From Oscillospiraceae bacterium (GTDB taxonomy: Bacteria; Bacillota; Clostridia; Lachnospirales; Lachnospiraceae): a stretch of 64,000 nt of DNA. Both the position numbers and the translations under genes were made by a program. The notes under the pieces are model-generated. The model saw only the letters and a program-made list of their open reading frames with translations, made no database searches and had not been told where the DNA came from. Below are positions 1-7,953 of the stretch, piece after piece. The stretch spans positions 54,384 through 118,383 of the forward strand of contig JAETOO010000012.1 of the NCBI GenBank assembly GCA_021771715.1. The letters run 5' to 3'. The first letter of the stretch is position 1; each line of letters opens with the position of its first letter.

Positions 1-125
1 ATGCTTTCTGTATCAAACGCAATGTTCAACATCATATCTCTTATACTGTTCAAATCCATATCATTACATCTTTCTGCCGCTTTCTCGTACCTTCCTTGAA
101 ATAAATCCATTTTGAGCGTTTCCAT
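1..125 (-). CDS. partial ORF running off the left edge (METLKMDLFQGRYEKAAERCNDMDLNSIRDMMLNIAFDTES...), unknown
   Basis: Hand translation of the minus strand; open from an ATG at 125 to the window edge; AT-rich context. Confidence 0.35.
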   Translation of the reverse strand, partial: METLKMDLFQGRYEKAAERCNDMDLNSIRDMMLNIAFDTES

Positions 126-299
126 CACATTACCTCTTTTTCGTACTCGCCTGCCTATACTCTGAGAAAACTGTATTGGCTATTATGATCTTATTTTCAA
201 AAAATCGACTCCTTTTGCACTACTCGCTTCTATTTATTTAAAAAAACAGTACCGCTACAGACCAAATGTTCACTACCGAATTCAAAAAAACGCCATGAC

Positions 300-512
300 T
301 CATATTTCACCGCTTTTCAGGTAATAGCATTCTCCATCAATGTCCTCATGAGTCGTTATCAATGTCCACGACATCGTTTCATCAAAGATATAGATATCTT
401 CTGGCAGATACTCAGCCCCTTCCAGCAGGATTTTGAATGGTAAGCTGAGCACAGCAGTTTTACCAAATCTCCAGTAATTCTTAATAAATATTCTTTCACA
501 AGAATGAATATC
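300..512 (-). pseudogene. probable 5'-truncated gene remnant, 70 open codons ending ...LPEDIYIFDETMSWTLITTHEDIDGECYYLKSGEI*
   Basis: Hand translation; protein-like C-terminal sequence with no early start codon and an in-frame TGA just upstream. Confidence 0.35.
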
Positions 513-549
513 TCAAAATACGAGGAATCCTACCCTCTTGGGCGATCGC

Positions 550-1134
550 TCAGAACAGGCTCAGCTGCTCATATTCCGTACTGCGCGCGAGCTCGGGCGG
601 TTCTTTTTTCAGAAGTGTTTCCACACATCCGTCATCCGACAGCCAGCGCTCGATCTCGCTTTTGTCCAGAATAAGCGGCATCCGTTCGTGCACCGGCGCC
701 ATAGACGAGTTGGCCTGTGTCGTCAGGATCACAAACCGGTTTTTGCCGTCGTACAGATTGTAACAGCCGGCCATAAAAAGCAACGGTGCGTGATCCGCCC
801 TCTGGAACGTGAATTTTTCTTTCTTCCGGTTCCATTCATAAAATCCGCTGGCCGGGATCACGCACCTGCGATGACGCACACTCTCCTGAAAGGTCCGTTT
901 CTCCAGGGCACTTTCTGCCCTTGCATTGATCAGGAGCCCTTTCCCCTCATGGCTCGGAAAGCCCCAGGTCATATCCATCGCTGTCCGTGCATTTTCCGGC
1001 TGCACCAGGACCGTTGCCGTGCGGGAAGGGCTGATATCGCCGGCGCAATACACGGCCATATGCCGATCCAGCTCCCGTACAAGCGTCTCCATTTCCCTTG
1101 CGGCATCAGCCAGTACATAGTAACGGCCACACAT
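550..1134 (-). CDS. SRAP (SOS response-associated peptidase, YedK/HMCES-like) family protein
   Basis: Starts MCGRYY (Cys2), with INARAE, RCVIPASGFYEW and H-E-R-MP motifs. Confidence 0.92.
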   Translation of the reverse strand: MCGRYYVLADAAREMETLVRELDRHMAVYCAGDISPSRTATVLVQPENARTAMDMTWGFPSHEGKGLLINARAESALEKRTFQESVRHRRCVIPASGFYEWNRKKEKFTFQRADHAPLLFMAGCYNLYDGKNRFVILTTQANSSMAPVHERMPLILDKSEIERWLSDDGCVETLLKKEPPELARSTEYEQLSLF

Positions 1135-1182
1135 AAGCAACCACCCTTCCCTTCATGCGTCTGTCTCTTCTATCATAATCGA

Positions 1183-2025
1183 TCAGAAGAACCGCGCGCC
1201 CATGTAGCCGACCATCCCGTCGATCTGCACCTTGTACCAGCCGCCGACGTCCTCGAGAAACTCGACTGTCGTGCCGTACATGTACTCCCCGATGATCTCC
1301 GCGTCCATGCTCGGGCCGCTGCGGATGTAGCAGGAGCCCTTTAGCGTCTTGTAGACAGGCGCAGGCTCCGTGGGCGGCTCGGTCTCCGTCGGCGCTTCCG
1401 TCTTTGGCTCAGTCTCTGTCTGCGGGTTGGTCTCGGCAGAGGTTCCAGCCTTCTGTGTTGCAGGTGCTTTTGTCTCCGGCTTCTGTGCAGAGGAGTTCTT
1501 CGATATTTCCGTCTCTCTCGTTGGCGTTTTGCTGTTCTGGATTCCGGCGGTGCCCGTATTCGTTCCCGCCGCTCCGCCTTCCTTCTCAGTCTGCGTCTCA
1601 GCGTTTGGCGCAGCCGGAGAATTTTTCTCGCCGTTCTGTGCTTCGGCTGCGGTTCTATCTGTGCGGTCAGTCTGCCCCTCGGCCGCAGTCCCATTTGTAC
1701 GGCCAATCTGTCCCTCGGCTGCCGTCCCGTTTGTGCGATCAGTCTGCTCCTCGGCTGCAGTCCCGTCTGCGCGGTCAGTCTGCCCTTCGGTTGCCGTCTC
1801 TCCTGTGCGCTCACTCTGCGCTTCCGTCTCTTCCGTCTGTCCCTTGCTGCTCTCGGCCTCCGTCAGAATCTCGATGACCTCCTTCGCCTCCGGCTGCCGG
1901 ACGCTCTGGTAGACGCGGACGCCGATCATGATCAGGGCGAACGCGAGAAGCGCCGCCAGCAGCAGAAGGAAATACCGCAGGTAATCGGACAGCCATTCCT
2001 TAAAATTGTGCATATTCTCTCTCAC
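1183..2025 (-). CDS. membrane-anchored SH3-domain protein with a Thr/Glu/Gly-rich repeat linker
   Basis: N-terminal TM segment, C-terminal bacterial SH3 domain (GSCYIRSGPSMDAEIIGEYMYGTTVEFLEDVGGWYKVQIDGMVGYMGARFF). Confidence 0.8.
   Translation of the reverse strand: MRENMHNFKEWLSDYLRYFLLLLAALLAFALIMIGVRVYQSVRQPEAKEVIEILTEAESSKGQTEETEAQSERTGETATEGQTDRADGTAAEEQTDRTNGTAAEGQIGRTNGTAAEGQTDRTDRTAAEAQNGEKNSPAAPNAETQTEKEGGAAGTNTGTAGIQNSKTPTRETEISKNSSAQKPETKAPATQKAGTSAETNPQTETEPKTEAPTETEPPTEPAPVYKTLKGSCYIRSGPSMDAEIIGEYMYGTTVEFLEDVGGWYKVQIDGMVGYMGARFF
1659..1835. repeat. in-frame 36-bp tandem repeat (about 5 units) in the SH3-protein linker
   Basis: Anchor G(T/C)(G/A)CGG/CGATC at 1661, 1697, 1733, 1769, 1805: exact 36-nt spacing. 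Confidence 0.85.
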
Positions 2026-2127
2026 CTTTCTGTATGTTCAATCGTTTTTTCGCAGAAAACACCGCAGACGTCAGCGCAGTCTCTGGCATCCGGCCAAGCG
2101 CACCTGCCTGCTCTCATTGCAGCGATA

Positions 2128-2173
2128 TGCAAAAAGGCCATGCCGAAACCAGCTGCCCCGGGCGATGGCCTTT
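2128..2173 (-). terminator. Rho-independent terminator downstream of thrC
   Basis: AAAGGCCAT (2133-2141) / ATGGCCTTT (2165-2173), T run on the minus strand. Confidence 0.6.
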
Positions 2174-2183
2174 CTTTTGCCTT

Positions 2184-2276
2184 TACAATTCAGCCACAGA
2201 CAGAAGCAGCAAAGCGGCGGATCGCTTGCACAGTGAGCAAGTCTGCGGTTTGCAGGACCGCTCTGGCTGAATTGTA
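2184..2276. repeat. large nested inverted repeat abutting the thrC stop codon
   Basis: TACAATTCAGCCA (2184-2196) / TGGCTGAATTGTA (2264-2276), perfect 13 bp; inner CTTGC/GCAAG. Confidence 0.7.
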
Positions 2277-2277
2277 G

Positions 2278-3783
2278 TCATAATGAATCAATTCCAAGAA
2301 ATTCCCGCACTGCCTGCTTCATCTCGCCGGCGTCGATCACTTTGTCGTGCAGCACAGGCGCTGTGCGGATCTCCTCGACTGCCTGCGGGATGGTAACGCC
2401 GGAGATGCGCGCGAGCTCATCGATCAGTGCAAAGTCGTCCATCGACGCGTACTTCCCGTCGATCGCGCCCATGACGCTGCGCGCGAACTTGAACGGGCTC
2501 GCAGTGGAGGCGATCACGGCCGGTGCAGACGGGCTGTTCTGCCGCTTCCACGTGTGGTAGACGTGGGAAGCCACCGCAGTGTGCGTATCCAGCACATACC
2601 CGGTCTCCCGATAGAGCGTCCGGATCTCGTCCGCTGTCTCCTCCTCGGTCGCATAGCCGCCCGCAAAATCCTCCATCGCCGCCCGCATGTCGTCTGTGAT
2701 GGTGTACGAGCCGGTCTGCACAAGCGACTGCATCAGAGCCGCGTTCTTCGCGGAGTCATTTCCGGCGAGGCGGTAGATCAGGCGCTCGAGGTTGCTCGAG
2801 ATCAGGATGTCCATCGACGGCGATGAGGTCAGCACGAACGGACGGTTCCGGTCGTAGACGCCGGTCTCAAAGAAGTCGTAGAGCACCTTATTTTCATTCG
2901 ACGCGCAGATCAGTTTCCCGACCGGAAGGCCCATCTGCTTCGCGTAGAACGCCGCGAGGATGTTTCCGAAATTGCCGGTCGGCACGACGACGTTCATCGG
3001 CTCGCCCGCGGCCAGTTCCTTCCGCTCGAGCAGCCGACCGTACGCGTAGACGTAGTAGACGATCTGCGGGACGAGACGGCCGATGTTGATCGAGTTGGCT
3101 GACGAGAAGCAAAATCCGTGCTGCGCCAGCTCTTCCTTGAGCGGCTCGTCGGAGAAAATGCGCTTCACACCGGACTGCGCGTCATCAAAATTCCCGTGAA
3201 TGCCGATGACGCAGGTGTTCGCCCCCTTCTGCGTCACCATCTGCTTCTCCTGCACCGCGCTGACGCCGTCCTTCGGATAGAAGACGATAATCCGCGTGCC
3301 CGGCACGTCGGCAAAGCCTGCGAGCGCCGCCTTCCCGGTGTCGCCGGAGGTCGCCGTCAGGATCACGATCTCCTTGTCCTCGTGATTCTTCCGCGCGGCC
3401 GTCGTCATCAGATAGGGAAGGATCGAGAGCGCCATATCCTTAAAGGCGATCGTCTTTCCGTGAAACAGCTCGAGATAAAAGGCATCGCCCACCTTGCGGA
3501 GCTGCGCAATCTCGGGCGTGTCAAACTTTTCATCGTATGCACTGCGGATGCAGCCGCGAAGCTCCTCTTCCGTGTAATCGGTCAGCAGCAGGCTCATGAC
3601 CGCGTACGCCGTCTCCTGGTAGCTCATGCCGGAGAGCTGCTCTAACGGGAAGTCAAAGCCCGGAAGTTCCTCCGGCACGTACAGCCCTCCGTCCTCGGCC
3701 AGTCCCTTCAGCACTGCCTGGGAAGCGGTGACTCTGTTATTCGCATCTCTTGTGCTTCTGTACATCCATTCCATAATACGCAC
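2278..3783 (-). CDS. thrC: threonine synthase
   Basis: YRSTRD...EDGGLYVPE, FHGKTIAFKDMALS, TATSGDTGKAAL, VPTGNFGNILAAFYAKQMGLP. Confidence 0.95.
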   Translation of the reverse strand: MRIMEWMYRSTRDANNRVTASQAVLKGLAEDGGLYVPEELPGFDFPLEQLSGMSYQETAYAVMSLLLTDYTEEELRGCIRSAYDEKFDTPEIAQLRKVGDAFYLELFHGKTIAFKDMALSILPYLMTTAARKNHEDKEIVILTATSGDTGKAALAGFADVPGTRIIVFYPKDGVSAVQEKQMVTQKGANTCVIGIHGNFDDAQSGVKRIFSDEPLKEELAQHGFCFSSANSINIGRLVPQIVYYVYAYGRLLERKELAAGEPMNVVVPTGNFGNILAAFYAKQMGLPVGKLICASNENKVLYDFFETGVYDRNRPFVLTSSPSMDILISSNLERLIYRLAGNDSAKNAALMQSLVQTGSYTITDDMRAAMEDFAGGYATEEETADEIRTLYRETGYVLDTHTAVASHVYHTWKRQNSPSAPAVIASTASPFKFARSVMGAIDGKYASMDDFALIDELARISGVTIPQAVEEIRTAPVLHDKVIDAGEMKQAVREFLGIDSL

Positions 3784-3908
3784 CTTTTCCTCTTTCCTTT
3801 ATGAATGGGCAAAACCGCCCGTCCGGCCACGGCAGGAGCTGCAAAGCGGCGGATCGCCTGCAGGACATTCCGGCCCGGCCCTTTGATTTCCCCGTGAGTA
3901 TACCACAC

Positions 3909-3947
3909 GAAAAAGGCCATTGCAACTTCTGATTACAACGGCCTTTC
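3909..3947 (-). terminator. Rho-independent terminator between the SleB-like gene and thrC
   Basis: Minus strand GAAAGGCCGTTGTAA-tcagaag-TTGCAATGGCCTTTTTC. Confidence 0.6.
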
Positions 3948-4059
3948 GTATTCTGCTCCTGCCTGCTGCCCACAAACGGCAGATTCCCGTCTGCAAAATG
4001 CGGCTCTGGCGCAGCACTGCATCGATATTCGTTCGCGGTTCCGCCACGGTCCGGCGCTG

Positions 4060-4872
4060 CTATCCGTTCACGTATTCCTGATAGGTGTAATACTCATGGC
4101 CGCCGTACTCGAAAAGCTTCGCGAGCTTCGCGTCGAACCAGTCGGCATCCTGCGTCCTCGCACCGTCGCGCGCGAGAAAGAACAGTGCTCCCTCGGAATA
4201 GTCTTCTCCCTGCAGCACCCGCTCCACGGCCTCCACCGTCGAATCGGTCACAGAACAGGAGTAGATTCGTCCGTCTGACGTAGGCTGAAACTGGTCATCC
4301 TGCCAAACGACATCACAGATGGTATCGGGGAAATGCGAATCCCGGACCCGGTTCAGCACGACGCCTGCCACCATCATCTTACTGATGACATCCCCGCCTG
4401 TCGCCTCTGCCTCCACGATCTGCAGCAGTGTGTAGTACTCCTCAGACGACATCTGGTTCTCCAGAACCGCCTGCTGCGCATAGTATCCCAGCTCACTGGC
4501 CTTGTCCGTCCCGCTGCCGATCTGCGCGCGCCACAGCGCCCGCCGGTCGACGGCTGCCGCACCGGCCAGTGCGTCCTCTTTCGCTCCTCCCACGTTCACA
4601 AGCCTCGTAACCTTCGCGTATCGCTCCATGTCGGCAACACCTTCCATTACCCCCGTCAGGCCTGTCTGAATACGCTGCCCGCCCTCATTCAAAGCGGAGT
4701 TCACCGCATACACCCTTCCGCGACTGCCTGTCTCAAATTTTGAAATAGCAAGAGTAATGCCACTAATCATCAGTATGCCGAACAGTACAAATGCGATATC
4801 TCTGATATACCGGCAAATGATCCGTTCTGCGAAACCATCCTTTGACTCCTTTGTGTTTGTCAACAGCATCAT
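4060..4872 (-). CDS. cell wall hydrolase, SleB-like (Hydrolase_2) domain
   Basis: EYYTLLQIVEAEATGGDVISKMMVAGVVLNRV...FPDTICDVVWQDDQFQPTSDGRI. Confidence 0.9.
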   Translation of the reverse strand: MMLLTNTKESKDGFAERIICRYIRDIAFVLFGILMISGITLAISKFETGSRGRVYAVNSALNEGGQRIQTGLTGVMEGVADMERYAKVTRLVNVGGAKEDALAGAAAVDRRALWRAQIGSGTDKASELGYYAQQAVLENQMSSEEYYTLLQIVEAEATGGDVISKMMVAGVVLNRVRDSHFPDTICDVVWQDDQFQPTSDGRIYSCSVTDSTVEAVERVLQGEDYSEGALFFLARDGARTQDADWFDAKLAKLFEYGGHEYYTYQEYVNG

Positions 4873-5306
4873 AAACTCTCCTGTAATCCTCGCCCGGCTG
4901 CTCCCCGCCCGGCTGTTCTTCCCCCCTATCGTTTATTTATACTGTTTTTGTAACGTATCTCATTATAACCGATCTCTCTTCACACTGTCAATATATTTTT
5001 CATAATTTTGTAACATTTTATTTGATCGACAAATTTTTTATTACATTTCTGTTACTCTATAACAAATTTTCGCACCCATATGCGGTCAAATTCTGGTGCA
5101 TCTCACCATTGCCAATCCGTGCCTCCGGCACTTTAAACAACGCATTTTTACGCGGTTTTTCGAGTTTTTCTGCTCTTTCTCAGGGAAACTTGTCAGGATT
5201 GTAAGAAATATGTCGTCTTTGTAATATTTATGTAATAAATTTATTTCGCGGTTGTGACATGAATGCAGAGATGCTATACTATCTATTATTTTATAATTGA
5301 TACCAG

Positions 5307-5505
5307 GCCGCCGCTTAGCCGCGCTGCATTTTGCTGATATCATGCTGCTTAGCCGTGCTGCATTTTCTGATATCATGCTGCTCTGGCGCGCTGTATTGTT
5401 TTGATACTATGCTGTTTTGGCGCGCACTGCGTTTTGCCGATATCATACTGCTTTGGCGTGCTGCGTTTTGCTGGCATCATATTGTTTTGGCGCGCTGCAT
5501 TTTTA
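5307..5505. repeat. degenerate ~34-bp tandem repeat (about 6 units) upstream of the traX-like gene
   Basis: GATATCAT-type anchors at 5334, 5367, 5401, 5437, 5471 (spacing 33, 34, 36, 34); unit approx GCTGCTTTGGCGCGCTGCATTTTGCTGATATCAT. Confidence 0.85.
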
Positions 5506-5527
5506 TGGAAACAAGGAGGATTCCGCA

Positions 5528-6292
5528 ATGTCACTTGAGCACCGTCCGTTTGCCCCAGCTGCCGACCGGCCTCTGAACCGGGATTGCATCAAATATCTTG
5601 CCGTGCTGGCCATGCTGCTCAATCATATCGCCTACGTCTTTTTGCCGCACAATGGACCTCTCTTTGAGATCCTCACGGATATCGGCTACTTCACGGCGAT
5701 CACGATGTGCTACTTTCTGGTGGAGGGATATGGCTACACGCGCTCCAAACGGGACTACGCCCGGCGGCTCCTTCTCTTTGCGCTGCTCTCCCAGCCGCCC
5801 TTCTGGCTCGCGTTCGGCACTCCGAGCCTGAACATGCTGTTCACGCTGCTGTGCTGCTTTTTGATTCTGGTCTGCAGGGAGCGGATTGCAGACAGACGGC
5901 GGCAAAGTGTGGTTGTCGCAGTGCTCATGCTGCTGACCGTCTTCGGCGACTGGGCTGTGTTCGCCGCGTGGTTCACGATTCAGTTTGACCAGGCGCGCGG
6001 AGACCGGGACGCGCAAAGGAGCGCCTATCTGCGAAGCTATCTGGTCTTCTCGCTGGTCAGTGTGATCCAGTACGCGTCGGAGTGCGCACTGTGGCTCGCC
6101 GTGCTGCGCGGTCTGGCAGCCGGGCTGGGAATCCTCGTCTCCGGCTTTGTGATTCTGCACCTGTACAACGGGCAGCGCGCCGCAAGGGGCCGCGCCTTCT
6201 CCAAGTGGTTTTTCTATCTGTTTTACCCGGTGCACCTGACGGCGCTGGTGGTGATCCGGCTATGCTGCAACGCGCTGATCGGCAAAATTTAA
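5528..6292 (+). CDS. TraX-family integral membrane protein (acyltransferase-like)
   Basis: LNRDCIKYLAVLAMLLNHIAYVFL...YFTAITMCYFLVEGYGYTRSKRDYARRLLLFALLSQPPFWLAFG; start ATG 5528 after AAGGAGG. Confidence 0.85.
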   Translation: MSLEHRPFAPAADRPLNRDCIKYLAVLAMLLNHIAYVFLPHNGPLFEILTDIGYFTAITMCYFLVEGYGYTRSKRDYARRLLLFALLSQPPFWLAFGTPSLNMLFTLLCCFLILVCRERIADRRRQSVVVAVLMLLTVFGDWAVFAAWFTIQFDQARGDRDAQRSAYLRSYLVFSLVSVIQYASECALWLAVLRGLAAGLGILVSGFVILHLYNGQRAARGRAFSKWFFYLFYPVHLTALVVIRLCCNALIGKI

Positions 6293-6435
6293 GCGGCACT
6301 GCAGTTTTGTAAAAAAGGCTGGCAGTTTTCGCCATTTTATGATAATATTTCTCATTAATGCAGCTGGTTGACGGCCCCGGTATCCAGGAGGATCTGTCCC
6401 GCTGTAGAATACATATTTCAGGAGATGATACATAT

Positions 6436-7605
6436 ATGATAGCTTTTTTAGCCCGGCTTTTTATTAAAGATCACACAAATTATCAGGAACCGTCGGTGCG
6501 CCAGGCGTACGGGACCTTGAGCGGTGCAGTCGGCATCGCGCTGAACATCCTGCTCTTCTTCGGCAAATGGCTCGCCGGGACCTTGAGCGGCTCGATCGCG
6601 ATCACGGCGGACGCCTTCAACAACCTCTCGGACGCGGGCTCCTCCGTGATCACACTGATTGGCTTTCGGCTCTCCGGGCAGAAGCCGGACCCGGAGCATC
6701 CGTTTGGGCACGGACGGATGGAGTACCTCTCCGGGGTCTTCGTCTCCGTCGCGATCCTGATCATGGGCTTCGAGCTGATCAAGTCCTCGATTGAGAAGAT
6801 CCTGCACCCGGAGGCGATCGAGGGAAGCCCCGTCATCCTGGCGATCCTCGCCGCGTCGATTCTCGTAAAGGTCTACATGTATCTGTACAACAGCCGGATC
6901 GGCAAAAAGATCGGCAGTGCGGCGATGCAGGCCACCGCGAACGACAGCCTCAGCGATACCGTCTCGACCACCCTGGTGCTCGCGGCGACGGTCATCAGCT
7001 CGCTCACCGGGCTGATATTGGACGGCTGGTTCGGCGTGCTGGTCGGCGTCTTCATCTTCTACACCGGGATCACCACGATGAAGGACACGATCGACCCGCT
7101 GCTCGGCCAGGCACCCGAGAAGGAGTTCGTCGACCAGATCGAGCAGATCGTGATGGCTTCGCCGATGGTATGCGGCATCCACGACCTGATCGTGCACGAC
7201 TACGGCCCCGGCAGAGTCATGATCTCCCTGCACGCGGAGGTGCCCGCGCACGGAGACCTGCTTGTCATCCACGATGAGATCGACAATATCGAGCGGGTGC
7301 TTCAGCACGAGCTGAACTGCCACGCCACGATCCACATGGACCCGATTGTGACCGACGATGCGGAGACCTCCCGGATGCACGAGGAGGTGCTCGCGCTCGC
7401 ACACTCCGTGCTGCCGGAGCTGAAAATCCACGATTTCCGCATGGTGAAGGGAAACACGCACACGAACCTGGTGTTTGACGTGCTCGTCCCGTACAAGGCG
7501 CCGCTCTCCGATGAAATGATCGAGGAGAAACTGAAGGAGAAGATTGCCGCGCTCCCGGGCGCCGTCTATTTTGCAGTGATCCAGATCGACCACGCATATT
7601 GCTGA
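6436..7605 (+). CDS. cation diffusion facilitator family transporter
   Basis: GTLSGSIAITADAFNNLSDAGSSVITLIGFRLSGQKPDPEHPFGHGRMEYLSG and cytoplasmic CDF domain. Confidence 0.93.
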   Translation: MIAFLARLFIKDHTNYQEPSVRQAYGTLSGAVGIALNILLFFGKWLAGTLSGSIAITADAFNNLSDAGSSVITLIGFRLSGQKPDPEHPFGHGRMEYLSGVFVSVAILIMGFELIKSSIEKILHPEAIEGSPVILAILAASILVKVYMYLYNSRIGKKIGSAAMQATANDSLSDTVSTTLVLAATVISSLTGLILDGWFGVLVGVFIFYTGITTMKDTIDPLLGQAPEKEFVDQIEQIVMASPMVCGIHDLIVHDYGPGRVMISLHAEVPAHGDLLVIHDEIDNIERVLQHELNCHATIHMDPIVTDDAETSRMHEEVLALAHSVLPELKIHDFRMVKGNTHTNLVFDVLVPYKAPLSDEMIEEKLKEKIAALPGAVYFAVIQIDHAYC

Positions 7606-7740
7606 CGGAGTTGATTTGATCGATCATGCGCACTGCTGACGGAGTTGATTTGATCAGCCGCGCATACTGCGGACAGAGCGATAGGAACCACGTATACTGC
7701 TGATAACCCCGATAGAAACGGACGTGCATATTACTGACTG
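7588..7740. repeat. degenerate ~34-bp tandem repeat derived from and following the CDF 3' end
   Basis: GCATAT(T)GC anchors at 7594, 7628, 7662, 7692, 7726 (spacing 34, 34, 30, 34). Confidence 0.85.
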
Positions 7741-7796
7741 AGCTGCCGTGACCATGACCAGACAGGCGATCTGCGTTGCTACCGATACTGTATAAA

Positions 7797-7857
7797 ACAC
7801 CCCCATCTGACTCTCTTGCCTCTCTTTTCGAGAACAAGGGATACGGATGGGGGTTGT
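7797..7857. terminator. bidirectional-type terminator between the CDF gene and leuA
   Basis: ACACCCCCATC / GATGGGGGTTGTTT inverted repeat between convergent genes. Confidence 0.6.
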
Positions 7858-7953
7858 TTGGTTCACCGGCTTGTCAGAATGCGTTGAATTTCGGACTCAT
7901 CTGGTATAGTATATTGCAAATAATACGCAGCGTGGCCTGTATCGAACGCTATA

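Noticed and set aside
5307-5505. Possible CRISPR array
   Set aside because: Units are contiguous and degenerate with no unique spacers, and there are no cas genes nearby; it is a tandem repeat.
5528-6292. TraX as evidence of a conjugative element
   Set aside because: TraX-family proteins are common chromosomal membrane proteins in Firmicutes; no other transfer genes are present.
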